A stretch of 64,000 bases of DNA, from positions 6,927,163 to 6,991,162 of the forward strand of contig NC_089321.1 of assembly GCF_036669915.1 (NCBI RefSeq). Reading direction: 5' to 3'. Each line of letters begins with the position of its first letter. The first letter of the stretch is position 1. Positions 22,963 through 35,592 of this stretch are shown in pieces. This DNA is from Pocillopora verrucosa. Taxonomy: Eukaryota > Cnidaria > Anthozoa > Scleractinia > Pocilloporidae. Made by a program: the position numbers and the translations under genes. The notes below the pieces were generated by a model. That model searched no databases and was not told the DNA's origin. It was given only the letters and a program-made list of their open reading frames with translations.

Positions 22963-25900
22963 ATGCTTCCTAAATGGCTGTTTCTGCTCCTTTCACTTTA
23001 TTTCGCTGTGCAGATGGAAGCTGGATCGAGTTTGGGTAAGAGTCTTTATCAGTGCTTTAAGATCAAGCTCTAATGATGCGTACGACACAAATGTATTATA
23101 AAAGAAGACAGCCTTGACACCAACGTCATCCCAATTCTCGGCCAATCTTTTCCTCAAGATTCGACTTAAACTTTCCCCCAATTAAGTTTTTCAGTGTTCC
23201 TATTGAGGAAATGGCTGTGTCATTGCCTTTTCACTCGCTCTAACTGAAGTTCATCGCAGAAAATTTGCCATCTTCTTTGATTTTTTCGGATGTCTTCAAT
23301 CGACCAATAGCCTGCGTGTCGGCGTTAAGGATTCAAGTCCGAGGAATGTTTTGATTTCGCTTATGGTTTGTGTGTTTGATTTCAACATTTTGATCTTAAA
23401 CTGAATATTTCATCGTCTTCGAAGCAATTTCGTGTCATTCTGGGCAATTTTCCGCTTTCATCATTTCCTTAGCATTTTTTTTTATGCGCACGCCTTTTGC
23501 GTCGCACAGCTAAAGCTGTGTTGTGTTCTTGTCCCTGTGAACGGCCACGAAAATTCAGACTTAATTCCTTGACCCTTACGACACCACAAACGATTATCGC
23601 CTTTTTCCGAAACGCTTCGATCAGATACTGATTAACGATATGCAGTAAAATGATCACAGGCTGTACACCGCCGCGAAAATTAAAACCTGTTTTCTTGACC
23701 TTCTCAGCGCCGTCCAATTCCCAAATGAGAAGGGATTGACGAGATTCAGGAAAATAATCACAACCTCGTTAATTTGGGTAGTTCTGGTTTTTAAATTATA
23801 AATCAACGAATAAATCGATTTCGAAGAATTATTTTTATTAATATCGTGTTGAAATGGGATGTGTTCGTTGTATGGTTTTAAAGAAACCTCGAAGACAAGA
23901 TACTTGAGGTAATTTCATTTTCGTTGCCATTGTGGGAACTGTCGCCGGGGTCAGAAAAATTATAGTCACTCAATCACGCCGTGTAAGTGTCACATAATCA
24001 TAGCGTCACGGGATAAGAAAGTTCAAATTAATAGACAGGAAACTACCTAGGAATTAGCCATTTATCATCTTTAGACGTACATGCTTTATACTGTCTTGGA
24101 GAAAAAGAAAATCACTGCGTCAATATGCTATTCTTCAAAGGTCAGTGTGGGTATGATTGATGATGGATAATTTTCAGAGGGGAGGGGAAGGGGGAGGGGC
24201 ACTTGAATAAAGTGTGGATAGGGTACCAGTGTGTCATGGAAGACCTTAGAACTTTGATCATCCGTTCATTTTGCCACTCTGTTTAAGACATTAAGATTTA
24301 TAAATTGTGGCATATCGACCTTAGGCAGCTAAGGCGAGCACATTGGTCGAAGAATAATTTTTAAAGCTAAATGTAAAAACAATTCCGTAAGGACCACACA
24401 CCGTCAAGTTGACAAGCAGTTCAAAGCTTCCGATCCTTCAAGAGGGTAATAGTAACTTGATCACGTGCTCTTAGATCGAATATGGCATTTTATCATCGCA
24501 ATATCCCCTACTCGACCGGCCTTCGAGCAGGCCCCTGATATTTTTAGCGCTGCAGCACGTGCGGTTCTTCACCTGCGGCCTTGAGCAAGAGGGTCTTAAT
24601 GGGTTTAACCAATAGCCGTAAAACGGTCAAAAAATTTATACGGTAGGCGTAAAAATTGACAAATTTTAACCTTTAGTCGTAAACAATGTTAACCGTTAAA
24701 AACAAAATTTTTAGTACAAAAATGGCACACGTTAGCCGTACAATGGCCACAATTCTAACCGTTAGCCGTAAAAGCCATCACCCCATCGAGACCCTCTGAG
24801 CAACGCGAGCTGGCGAGAGGGCTGCCAATGAGGGCCCCTCATGATATAAGCCATCACCCCATTGAGACCCTCTTTCATTGGAACTGTTTCGTCTCCAGTA
24901 AAAAAAGAATATAAAAAAGTTAATTTGAAAAATCCTCTCTTTTTCAGCCTGCATATCACTTGGAGAATCCATCAATGCCTCTAGTGGTCACATTTCCAGC
25001 CCCAATTTTCCCAACAACTATGGCGCAAACAATGTTTGTATCTGGAACATCACGGTACCCGATGGGAAAATCATCAAACTGACCTTTTTGAACTTTACCC
25101 TGATAGCGGGTGAAAACGATGACTGTGCTGGAGCGGCAGCAGATAGTGCCCGAGTCTTTATCACAAACGTTGCCTCTCATGGAGGAAAACCTAATGACTT
25201 TAAGATCTGTGGACAAAAGCTACCCCTTCCAGTGTACTCCGAGGGAAATTTCATTCAAGTGAGATTTGAATCTCGCACCGGCCCTGTAAACAAAGGGTTC
25301 AATGCAACCTTTAAGGCGATAGATGGAGATTCACGTAAGAGCTTTTCTTCTATGGTGGTTCACTAACTGAAAGTATAAAAGTAAACAGTGGAGCATGTGC
25401 TGAGCGAGAGTTTTGTTGAGTATATCATACAATTAATTAAACAATCTTTGAACAGCTATAGTATGTAGAATAAAATATTGCATGTAGTCAAGCCTTTCAC
25501 TCGAACGCAAGCCACTTAGTGAAGTTCACGATCTCTATATTGATTAAAGCATAAAACCGTCAACATACGGAAGATGAACTGTGAGCGGTATTGGAAATTA
25601 TCCATTAGAACAAAGTGGACTGTAAACCTCGTGGAAAATCATCAAAACCAAAACAGTTTTCGGAGAGAAAGAAGCTTCGTTAAGATTTTTCTTTAAATAA
25701 ATTAAGTTTTTCATAGAAAGTAAAATGCATTTTCCTAAAGCTGACAGCCTTTGTTATTCTTTTCAGTGTGCCCAACAGATATGATCCTCGCTGAAACATC
25801 AGGTTCTCTCTCCTCTCCTTTTAATCCAAGAAACTATCCATTCAACCAGGCATGTAGCTGGAATATAACAGGGAAACAAGGATACCGTGTTGAGCTCACA

Positions 25901-28900
25901 ATACCAGACTATAATCTTGAACGTTGCGCTGCTTGCTCGTGTGATTATGTGGAAGTTCAGAATAGCTTCAGTGATGAAGTGCCGCCTGGAAAACTATGTG
26001 GTACACCAAGGGATATTCCTGTCATATTTTATTCGCTGCACGAAAGCCTGAGGGTGGTGTTTGTGTCCGATGATACAAACATGGATTATGACGGATTTGG
26101 GGCAACTTATAAGCTGTTGAACTACAATCCTCCAAGTAAGTAGAGAAAACAACGTCATGAGATCTAAGAGTTCGCTGAGAGAATATGTTTTATGAAATAA
26201 ATTCACCCATACAAGTAATGATAAGGAGCTTAGTTAATAAAATTGGAGGTTTCCTCTGTTATCAACTCAGGGTGAATGCGAACAGCTCTGATATATTGTG
26301 TAAGCGGTGATGTATTGGGAAGCTATGCCAACTTTAATTTATCTCTTAACAATCTTCATATTCTTGAATTAGGGGGTAAGTTTTTAAAGAAAATGTGGTG
26401 CTGTGTCGGTGGGGGAGTATAACAAGATAATTTGGTTTCATCAACTGAGTTTATAATGTAAATTGGTCACCGTAACGAGTTTCAAATATTCATATTCTTG
26501 CCTTGGGGCTACTTCCTTATAAGCACCATATTGGAATGTATCAGACTGAAGAGTATAGTTTTGAGCCGTTTTGGTTTGTATAGATTTTGGCCATTGGTCG
26601 AATCAACAATTAAAAGACAAGCATTTTGATTGGTTGTTACTAATTACTTATTGTCCCACACTCACTTGCTCCTTTTTCATTGTTTACAGTTTGTCCCAAG
26701 GAGGCAATCACTCTCTCAGGCAGCGGCAAAATAAGCAGCACAAACTACCCAAAGAGTAACTACAATGCGTCTAGAGATTGTACCTGGAACATTACCGCGC
26801 CAGCTGACAAAATTGTCAAGTTTAAGTTTACTGACTTTGTCTTAAGTGAGTGTTCAGCCAATAATTGTTCGGATTCTTGCTCTTATGTGGAGCTTTATGA
26901 TGGTGGGTCAACAAGTTCGCCTTTGCTGGGGCGATTTTGCCAGGGGTCGTCTTGGAATGAGACTCAGTTGTCGAGTGGAAACCAAATGTTTGTAATGTTC
27001 CATCCTGGAAAAGCAGTTGCTCGTGGATTTGAAGCGAAATATGAGGGTGAGTACCCTCTCACGTTTATTCTGAATATCGTCTTTTATAATCTTCAAATTT
27101 TCCTCTTACGCGAGTTTGGTCTTGACGCGTTACGCAACCGACTGTGCACTAACTTTCAACTTATTTCACACTTCTATATTTTTAAGAGACAGACAGACTT
27201 TCGCCGCTCACCACGATCACGCTGAGTTACTCTCGCCTTCTTTTGAAAGAAAACGTATTAAACATTTCTATTTCACGTGGATCTCAATGGGGCTAACCGA
27301 TAGCCTTAAAATGGCCAAAAACTTTACACGTTAGGCGTAAAAATTGACAGATTTTAACCGTTAGTCATAAACAATGTTAACCGTTAAAAACAAAATTTCT
27401 AGTACAAAAATGGCACGCGTTAGCCGTACAATCGCCACAATTTTAACCGTTAGCAGTAAAAGCCATTACCCATTGAGACCCTCTGAGCGACGCGAGCTGG
27501 CGAGAGGGCCGCCAGGGATCTGGCACTAATAATGAGGGGCCCTTATTATCAGTCCCAGAACCCTGGCAGACCTCTCGCTTTGTTCGAGACCTTATACTTA
27601 CCTGCTCGCGAAAAAATAATCGGGCGGAAGCACTAATGACGAGGACCTGCGCACAGGCTGTTAAAAACTCGAAGAATTTCTATCATTTTTCCCTTTAGCC
27701 AGCCTGTCAGACGAGTAAACAAATACATTTAAAAATATCGGAATAATTCACGTCTCCAAGTAATTTCGAGGAACGGAAGTCAGGGGTTGGTATCTAAAAA
27801 ATTTTCCATCTTTATATTTATATTCTGCGTTCTTATTTTCAATTGGTAAATTCCACAACAGCTGGAAGTGCGGCCTCTGTGGTCACTTCGTTTGTTAAGC
27901 CGTTTGTTAGTCCGTCATCGCCAGTTTTGCCTCTGTCGTTCGCATCCCCTAATTCATCTTCTGCTGAACGTACAGCATCACCGTCTGTAATGTCTTCCTC
28001 AGTCTACTCATCTGCTTCTCCAACTTCGTCTGCTTCTCCAACTTCGTCTGCTTCTCCAACTTCGTCTGCTTCTCCAACTTCGTCTGCTTCTCCAACTTCG
28101 ACTGCTTCTCCAACTTCGTCTGCTTCTCCAACTTCGTCTGCTTCTCCAACTTCGTCTGCTTCTCCAACTTCGTCTGCTTCTCCAACTTCGTCTGCTTCTC
28201 CAACTTCGTCTGCTTCTCCAACCAGCAAATCAACTGTCCAAGTGACAGGTATGTGTATGGAATTGTGTTATTAAACATATTTACATAAAACGCTTTCCAA
28301 ACTATTTTGTGTTTTCCAAAATAGCACATTTTTGGATAAATCAATGGTTTTTCTCCATGTTTCATTAAAAATGAATGAGAATTACGTGATTTAGAACATT
28401 GATTGACATTTAAGCTTTGTACTTTGCATCACATTTCAGTCAGTAAATCAGTTTCAAAAGGAAAAGTTTTAGTGTAATTTGCTAACCTGAAACAAGCCTT
28501 TAAGCTAACTTGTACCCAGCGGCCCGCCACAGAAATCGAATAATTGCAATATCGTCTCAATAAACAACAATCAAATAATACGATTTGTGGTGGATCAGTT
28601 CATCGGCATTACTTTCTACGCGGAACACTCTACATGCAACCACTCATACACTGGGTGTCCCAGAAATTCTGCGAACACTCATACACTGGGTGTCGCAGAA
28701 ATTCTGTGACTACCCATACACTGGATGTTGCAGAAATTCTGCGACCACTTATACACTAGGTGTCGCAGAAATTCTGCGAACACTCATACACTGGGTGTCG
28801 CAGAAATTCTGTGACCACTCATACACCTGGTGTCACAGAAATTCTGCAACTACTCATACACTGGGTGTCACAGAAATTCTGCGAGCACTCACGCACTGGG

Positions 28901-31900
28901 TGTCGCAGAAATTCTGCCACCTTTCATACACTGGGTGTCGCAGAAATTCTGCGACCACTTATACACTGAATGTCACAGAAATTCTGTGACCACTCATAAA
29001 CTGGATGTCGCAGATATTCTGCAACCACTCATAGAATGGACGTCACAGAAATTCTTGGACCATTCGTACACTGGATGTTGCAGAAAATCTGCATCCTCTC
29101 ATTCACTGGAAATTCACCCATGACGTAATGGATACAGGAATATAGCAGTCGTTTCCTAACCTGTCAATAACAGATGCCACAAATATTCTGTCAATTAACT
29201 TTCAATAGGAATTATGTACAATAGCACATGGTTTTAATGCAATATGATAAAATTTAGAATATAAAAATTTTAAGAAAGTAAGCAAAACAAAATACAGTTC
29301 AAGTCACATCACTTTGTTATGTGATCAGAAACAAAAACTAAATGAACAATATTATTAACTCTATCAATTAAATAGAATTTTGTTATCTAGCAAATGAGCA
29401 ATCTACTTTAGCCAAAATATATTAACAAGTCACAATTTCAGTCCTTTAACCTATTTTAAAAGATTTGTATATGTAATGAAAAGAGTACAAATACATCATT
29501 TGACTTGGTAAAGTTCACAAGGGAAATTAATGCTCAACCTTCAAATGAAAACCTTACACTCTTCACTATCCAAGGGGAATATGCTAAATTGACAGGATCA
29601 CAGATTTGAATTAATATCCCCAACAATATTTATGATAAGGAAATATGTAACATGTGTGTCTCAATTAAAAAGGGCTAAAATAAGCTTCTAGAAAAAATAA
29701 TCCTCTCTCTCTGTCAGCTGCAACAATGTTTCCCGAATAGGAAAAAAAATCAAACCGTGCCATGTTGTCTAATGAGTGACAAACCGATGAAAGGGAAAAC
29801 GTACTGGAGAACCACTCCACAAAGCCATTTTGAGGGCGCCTTCTGATTTTGCCGGGTTCTACACGGAAAACAACGACGGAATCCAAGAACTGAAATAATT
29901 CACTAATTTTTAGCCAAGTGCATTTCAACCAAAATCAACTATGTATCGTATCAGTTTTCGCGACAACAAAATTGGCCCAAAACGTGCCTCTATCCAAAGT
30001 TTGTGATTTCTACATCTCCAACGAGGACTTAAAACATACAAGACACAAAATAAGTGATATTGTAGACTAAGACATGACGATTCGATAAGCATTTAGTAAA
30101 ATTGTATCTATATCGGTGATCTCGCAAACATGCGCCTGGCAAACAAAGTTTCGCTCAGACCACTTATTGTTACCTGATCGCTTTGACGAAAGGCGAACGC
30201 TCGAAACGTCGGCTTTGAAACTCTTTACGGTGGCCAACTTTTTACGTTATCAACTCAGTTGATAATACTAAATTACATTTATCGTTACGATACGTTACGA
30301 TTTAAGTTCGCGCTACCTGTCATTTGTTAAATCGTGTGGAAAAAAATAAGGTAGGTGCTTTGAAATGCATGTATATTGCACACTTCTGACCTCTTATCAA
30401 CCCTTAGATTTGACTTATCGGCACTGAACTGACTGCGCGTAATACTTTGTATTCAGGTGTTCCTAACTTTACCTTCCATTTCTAATTGACTCCCTAAATC
30501 CAGAATTATTTCTCCATAAATGAAAGATTCTGCACTCAAAGAATTGTTTGAGTCATCCAAGTCAACCCACCGATCTTCGTTGGGAAGTCTTCCCTTTGGT
30601 GGTGATTCCGGAATCATAAAAATCAACATAGCTCGTAGAACTGGGAGATGTTTGCGGTGTACTCGCCATCATCGGTTGAAATATTTTTGTAGGACGGATA
30701 CAAGTTAACTCCACCAAGAGTGACAAGAGCGCTTAGCAATCAAAAAAGACAAAAGCTCGATTATTAAGATATCATGAGCGGATGTTGGCGGTTTGTAAAA
30801 CAATAGGTTGAAAGAACTTTTGTCCCTCATTAGTGAAATTGCACAGTGAACAGCTTACGAGTTCTAGTCGAAATACTAAACCTTTTTTTCGCCGATTAGG
30901 TACATAGTGCATATGAATGGACACTTCATATCTTTGACTAGGCCTACCGTGCGCGATAAGCGTGAGAAAGTCATTATCGATTAAGCGAAACCTTAAGCTT
31001 TTCGTCACGGCTCATAAGTTATATAATTAACTTTACTTGAGTGCATGCCAGTGTTGCTATTGAAAAACATTTATCTCATATGAATTAATGACGATATCGT
31101 CACTCGGTAAAGGTGATGTAAATTCGGTACTAAGTGTCCTCATTCCAAGGTCTTCTAACTTTAAATTTCTTTAAAAATGAACGAATCATCTTATTCTGCA
31201 ACAGATGAGCTATTTATTCCAAGACAGATTTACTTCCATCTTTTCTTTGATTAAACGAAATTTTAAAAAAAGTTAAAAACAAACCTTTTTAAGAATCTTA
31301 AATGTGTACAAAATTTAACTAAACGATTTTTCATTCTTTTTTCTTTCAACAACTCCCCTTTTGGAATTTGATTAAAGGCCTGAGTTATAACTAGTTTTAT
31401 TTAATAAAGCGGCTATAGGCCTCTGTTAAAAGCCTTTAGTTTCCAAACTGTGGAGTAATTTTCACTAGTTTATCCTGTAATTCAAAAAGCATTGGACGTC
31501 AAACCTTGCAGAAGTTCTGCAGCCCTGCAGAATTTCTGCATCATTGGACGCCATACTATGCAGAATTTCTGCATGGTTGGGCCGTCAAACCTTGCAGAAT
31601 TTCTGCAGCATATGACGTCGTACCTTGCAGAATTTCTGCAGCATTAGACGCCATACCATGCAGGATTTCTGCAGCTTTGGACGTCAAACCTTGCAGAATT
31701 TTTGCAGTACGGGTCGTAATACCAAGTCAAATAAAACTAAAAAAAAAAACTTGAAAAAAAACGCTTAAATATATTGAGGGCTAAAATCATAGACTTAATC
31801 GTTCCATTTTTAAAAGTGCAGAGCATTATGTGCACTTTGACCAGAGTTAACAACCAACGCAGTTAAAAATTGATTATTTGTATGAGTAAAATTGACCGAA

Positions 31901-33331
31901 ATTTAACTTCCCGTTGAATTATACAAAATGTTGCTCTTTTAAAGCAACACATTTCTTAATCCGTGAAAACTAAAGCATTTTGCTTTTATTACATAGGAGA
32001 AATTTCCGTGTTTTCTACCTAAATAGTGCTGCTTTGAGGCCAACATTTCACTGTGTCTGGGAAAGAGCCATTTTTCACGGAAAATGCTATTTTGGAAAAC
32101 ACAAAATAGTTTGCAAAGCGTTAATTAATTAGTAAGAAATTTAAAGTTAGGGGTTCTCAGTGAATGATAACGGCGCCTATCACACTTGACTACAGTGTTC
32201 CATAAAATTGTGTCTGAGATATTTTTTTTCTTTACGCTTCTACGTTGCCATCGATTTTCGCATCGCCATACCTAAGTTGTCGCAGTAATCAGGTAAGAAA
32301 GCGCTCACTGGATCTAGCAAAAATTCGACGTCAATCTTAAGTTAGCACTGTAACCTCTAGAGTTTATCAACCATTTGTTTGACCCAATATGTCCTAAACC
32401 TTAGCATTGGCACTTGTGATGTACTTATAACCTTTCTCGACGAAGCGCAAGGACAAATAGAAGCTGTTTAATAACAATTTATGTTTGAAAAATGTTGCCA
32501 TATCTCTGTATGATCACTAAAGCCATCATGACCAGCTCATTTTTTAAACACTTTGAAGTAGCAGAGGAGATATCTACTTTGGAAAGCGATAAAAAGTTTT
32601 AAGAAGTCTTCCTGCCATTAGATATCTCGTATCCTCCTCAACTGTTATGATGTAAGATTTCAGTGGCTTATAAATTTGATTAGACTCGATTTTAGAATAC
32701 AACTTATCACTGATCTCTTCGCTGAAATTCCAGGGGTCATTGGTTCAATTCAACTTCTCAGTTGGCTGGTTAATCATTTTTTCTCCTCTGTTCGCAACCA
32801 TGTTGATTTTAAGCATTGATCTCGTAGTACTCAATGACCTCATGCGACTGTTCACAATCATTACAAACTTCTCGTGTGATTTATTATTTATATTCAGGTT
32901 CCCCAGGTCCCACGCAAACCAGTACGACTCGGCCACGTCAGACCGCTAAAGGGAAAACTATCGGGCCATTGGAGGTAGTAGGATTCTGTATCCTTGCAGT
33001 ACTTGTTGCCGTTGTTGCTATTTTTGCCATTTATTACGTAGCCTGTCGAAAGCGGGAGGAAGACGAAGGCTCGAACGAGCCGATGGTTGACGTACCTGCA
33101 CGTAATTCAGCTAAACCAAAAGAAACGGAAATTGGAATAACTCACGACGCATTTGTGGGAGACTCAAATAGTCCAACGGAAGCTTCTGTTTTTAAACCGG
33201 AAGCCATGGCTTCAGTACCGGAAGTTAAAGTTCAAGAACCAGCAGCAAATGCTTCGGAGGTAAAACCAGATAATAAGGAAAGTAAAGAAACTGAGGCCGA
33301 CGTCGATGGCACTCATGACAGTGCGTTGTAA
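22963..33331 (+). CDS. Type I membrane protein with three CUB domains, Ser/Thr/Pro stalk and GITH-motif tail
   Basis: Probable cell-surface receptor or adhesion protein; I do not recognise the family. Six exons: 22963-23035, 24948-25334, 25767-26135, 26690-27046, 27862-28248, 32898-33331. All introns are phase 1, so the modules are interchangeable. The product is 668 residues. Signal peptide 1-22 (MLPKWLFLLLSLYFAVQ). CUB1 about 25-150 (SSPNFPNNYG, four Cys), CUB2 about 154-272 and CUB3 about 277-392, with the WNIT glycosylation site in each; CUB2 and CUB3 have extra Cys (CAACSC, CSANNCSDSC). Stalk 396-525 with twelve SASPTS repeats. Membrane helix about 551-574, then RKREED. The tail holds EIGITHDAFVGDS (602-614), shared with the two genes downstream, and ends D-S-A-L. 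Confidence 0.85.
24592..24870 (+). mobile_element. R3 repeat element, copy 1 (about 30-base internal period)
   Basis: Lies in CUB gene intron 1. It begins with a worn CTTAATGGG and ends near CCCATCGAGACCCTC. Inside, TAGCCGTAAAA or a variant recurs at 24613, 24644, 24674, 24733 and 24763, mostly 30 bases apart. The same sequence is at 27281-27550 and, degraded, at 35593-35760. The flank GACGCGAGCTGGCGAGAGGG-type block is shared with copy 2. Confidence 0.6.
26398..26475 (+). mobile_element. Penelope-like relic fragment
   Basis: The stretch GTGTCGGTGGGGGAGTATAA to TCACCGTAACGAGTTTC matches the ends of the relic at 17995-18150 but lacks the central CTGACGA...GAAAC part. Confidence 0.4.
27281..27550 (+). 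mobile_element. R3 repeat element, copy 2
   Basis: Lies in CUB gene intron 4. Better-kept ends: ATCTCAATGGGG on the left and CCCATTGAGACC at about 27468-27479 as an inverted match. The internal TTAACCGTTAGTCATAAAC and GTTAGCCGTACAAT blocks match copy 1, and the block CGACGCGAGCTGGCGAGAGG is common to both. Confidence 0.6.
28011..28226 (+). repeat. 18-base coding minisatellite, 12 units (SASPTS)
   Basis: Twelve contiguous 18-base units TCTGCTTCTCCAACTTCG in frame in the stalk exon of the CUB gene. Unit 6 starts with A (Thr for Ser) and unit 12 ends in ACCAGC. The near identity of units points to recent expansion. The encoded Ser/Thr/Pro stretch is a likely O-glycosylated stalk. Confidence 0.95.
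28642..29113 (+). repeat. 35-base minisatellite with palindromic core, about 13 units
   Basis: Tandem 35-base units built on ACTCATACACTGGGTGTCG followed by CAGAAATTCTGCGAAC. Each unit holds the palindrome GCAGAAATTCTGC. Units diverge towards the right end. Because 35 is not a multiple of 3 and the repeat is open, shadow reading frames appear in several frames; none looks like a gene. Confidence 0.93.
30160..30275 (+). mobile_element. Penelope-like relic with hammerhead-like core, copy 2
   Basis: ATCGCTTTGACGAAAGGCG, CTCGAAACGTCGGC and GTTATCAACTCAGTTGATAA match the relic at 17995-18150. The core is TTGACGA at 30183-30189 and GAAACGTC at 30203-30210, so the first hammerhead strand has one base changed. 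Confidence 0.45.
31490..31722 (+). repeat. 33-34 base minisatellite with palindromic core, about 7 units
   Basis: Units of the form GCATTGGACGTCAAACC followed by TTGCAGAATTTCTGCA. Each carries the palindrome TGCAGAATTTCTGCA, almost the same core as in the array at 28642-29113, while the linker between cores is unrelated. Confidence 0.9.
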
Positions 33332-33823
33332 GAACAAGAAGAAATATTTTGAAATTATTTTAAAACCAACTAGAAAATTCCCTCGACTGGTATCAAAATG
33401 TCTCTTTCATCACGAGTATGCTACAAGGCTACCGCTCTACATGATGCATAACTTTTTCTGAACATTCCTAGACTTATAAAATTTTACAACACTAAACCTT
33501 TTAACGCTTAAACACCAGGAAGTGATCAATTTGTACCTTCTTCTTACAATATCTATACATTATTCAACCGACGCGTAATGAAAAGAGACAAACGAACCAG
33601 CTAGAGGGTGTTTTCTTGATAAAATACCATATTCTCTGAACTAGTTCCTTTGGGAAATGTAAGGCAGCTAGAAACGAGAAATACAAATCAAATTTTGGGA
33701 CGGTAGCCTGCATTACCTGTTGTATTATCCATTATATTACTCAGAGTTGTCCTTAGTTCATATAAGGCTGCCACTTTTGGACCCCTGGATGTATTGTTTC
33801 AGCATAACTATTGGCATAAATTG

Positions 33824-33829
33824 AATAAA
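33824..33829 (+). terminator. Possible polyadenylation signal of the CUB gene
   Basis: AATAAA about 490 bases after the stop codon at 33331, the first clear one downstream. Confidence 0.4.
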
Positions 33830-33994
33830 CGATCATAATTTTTGCTCTTATGATAACCTGTAATTGGGAATTCTCCTTTTTTTCGGGCAGCGCGAAAGCA
33901 TAGTGTTTTGCGCTGCTAAACTTTTATTCTCTTTCGAAAAAGAGAGCGCTTAATCACACATATTTAGTCCTTTCAAATGAACCATTATCAGGTC

Positions 33995-34205
33995 TTAACC
34001 TTTAACTCCCATGAGTGACCAAGTCATAATTTCTCCTTACAATATCAATACGATATCAATCAGAAAAGTGACGAGAATAGAGAAATAAATCAATTTAGGG
34101 ATTATTGTTTGATCCAATACTAAATTCTCCAAACTAACATCACGAGAATTGTATGGCAGACAGTAAGGAGAATTTCAAATGGCATCTTGAGAGTGGAAGG
34201 GTTAA
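33995..34205 (+). mobile_element. MITE-like element, family M1, copy 2
   Basis: Complete-looking copy of about 211 bases from TTAACCTTTAACTCCCATG to GAGTGGAAGGGTTAA, with inverted termini. Internal matches to 5380-5584 include TTTGATCCAATAC and GTATGGCAGACAGTA. Confidence 0.7.
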
Positions 34206-34502
34206 AAGAGCTGTACCTTGTTTGATCTTTAAAAGATCGATCGAGTTCATGTGTAGATGTACACTTTGTTTTTTATATATTTCAGCCTTGTAACAATTTT
34301 ACCTTTTAACCTTTTGTATTTTTACTTATGTACTCTAATAACGGGACCCCCTTTGATACCAGCGCTTATTACACTGACGGGGTTATCCTTTATAATATTA
34401 TCATTATTATTTTCGTTCGCCTTGTGGAGGGAGAGTGTTATCACATTACTGCCTCTTTCGTTGCCAAGGGAAAAGGTGCCGACAGACTTATATTAGTTCA
34501 CA

Positions 34503-34709
34503 ATAACCCCTAGCTGACGCCCTAACATCAGTATGCATATTCCCCATACATTCCCTCAGGTGCTGACAAGGAGAATTTGTTTAAAGATCGAGAATTTCTT
34601 TGGTTGGTGATCATTTCCTTTATTCTTGTGATCTTGGTATATGAATCAGGGGTGGTGTTGTGAGGAGAAGTAAGATGTTAGTCACTCTTACTGGCGGTAC
34701 GAAGGGTTC
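34503..34709 (+). mobile_element. MITE-like element, family M2, copy 3
   Basis: Shares AACATCAGTATGCAT, AAGGAGAATTTGTT and TTGGTTGGTGATCATTTCC with the copy at 2831-3042. The terminal repeats are degraded. Confidence 0.65.
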
Positions 34710-35271
34710 ATTGTTATACTATTTACATCCTCACGTTTTTTTGCCCATTAAGTCACGTCTTCTATTCTGTTGTGAAGTCCAGTAGTTAAAAATATTTTGT
34801 AAGAGCAAATGTGTAAATTGTTAGCAATAGATATATGATTTGGAGTTGTTTTCTGTGTATTTTTTTTATCAGCATCCTAAACAAAAATAGTTCCAGCATA
34901 GTTGTAAGCATATGACTGTGCAAAATGGGGCAATGGTAGCAGCGTAATATGCAATTTTTCTAAGCCTGCTTTCGTTAGAGGCTCATTCCATCGAATACAA
35001 CCTCATAAAATGCCAAATAGGTTGCGCAGACTTCTAATTTATTTAGTCTTATTTTTTCTCTTCTGTAAACATCTGCGCTTGGAAGGTCGGCGATCGTTAA
35101 TTGTGTCTACATATGAAATAGCTGGTCGGGACTCGGTCTGTCTCGTCCCAACCTTTTCTCGTACAGAAAGATGTAGCTTCCTGTCAAAAGAAAAACAAAC
35201 TGGGTCATGTAGATCATGGCTAACAACATGCAGACGGCCGAATTACCGGGTTCGCCAATGTATGATGTAAA

Positions 35272-35344
35272 ATGAACTATGAACATTGTTTGACGTCTCT
35301 GTTCGTCTCTTTCCTACTGGGAAATCTCAGTTTTGTTGCGAAAG
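35272..35344 (+). CDS. Signal-peptide exon 1a, copy 1 (alternative first exon of gene 2?)
   Basis: ATG starts 24 codons (MNYEHCLTSLFVSFLLGN...) plus one base, then the donor GTAAGA. The phase 1 end matches every downstream exon of gene 2. Its paralogue at 41651-41723 has the same 73-base length, and the CUB gene first exon is also 73 bases. It may be an alternative first exon used instead of 36967-37054, or a remnant of a lost gene. No AG acceptor is needed for a first exon. Confidence 0.55.
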
Positions 35345-35592
35345 GTAAGAAAAGCTTGTTCAAGTCATGGAGGTCAAAATTTACCACCCACTATGCCCCC
35401 GTACCCAGACAAAATGTTTAATGTTCCGATAATTAAGATGAGCTCATGGTAAGTTTCATTGGGCATGATCGACCTCAGAACATGCTGTTGCTGTTGCCGT
35501 TGTTGTATATTTGTTCTTCTTTCTTTAAGATGAAGGAAGATTTGTCGCGAAGTGACATGTAAACAAACAGAGCAATAAGATTAATAATGTGG

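Larger units (their letters stand above)
28249..32897 (+). other. CUB gene intron 5 (4.6 kb)
   Basis: Intron between the stalk exon and the membrane-tail exon. It holds two minisatellites (28642-29113 and 31490-31722) and a Penelope-like relic (30160-30275). No further exon is supported. Confidence 0.65.
33332..35271. other. Intergenic region after the CUB gene
   Basis: 3' UTR of the CUB gene plus two MITE-like elements. The last 150 bases before 35272 resemble those before 41651 (CTGTCTCGTCCCAACCT versus GTGTCTCGTTCCAATCT), so they belong to the tandem duplication. Confidence 0.5.

Noticed and set aside
27949-28365. Minus-strand frame of repeated KQTKLE units
   Set aside because: Antisense shadow of the 18-base SASPTS minisatellite of the CUB gene stalk exon; no start context or splice support.
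28642-29113. CRISPR-like periodic array with palindrome
   Set aside because: Units are contiguous with no unique spacers, and the context is animal intron sequence.
28585-29123. Plus-strand frames with repeated GCRRNSATTHTLG-like units
   Set aside because: Produced by the 35-base non-coding minisatellite in three frames; composition and overlap argue against a gene.
28642-31722. Palindromic cores as heat-shock elements
   Set aside because: GAA and TTC are one base apart; heat-shock elements need two bases between them.
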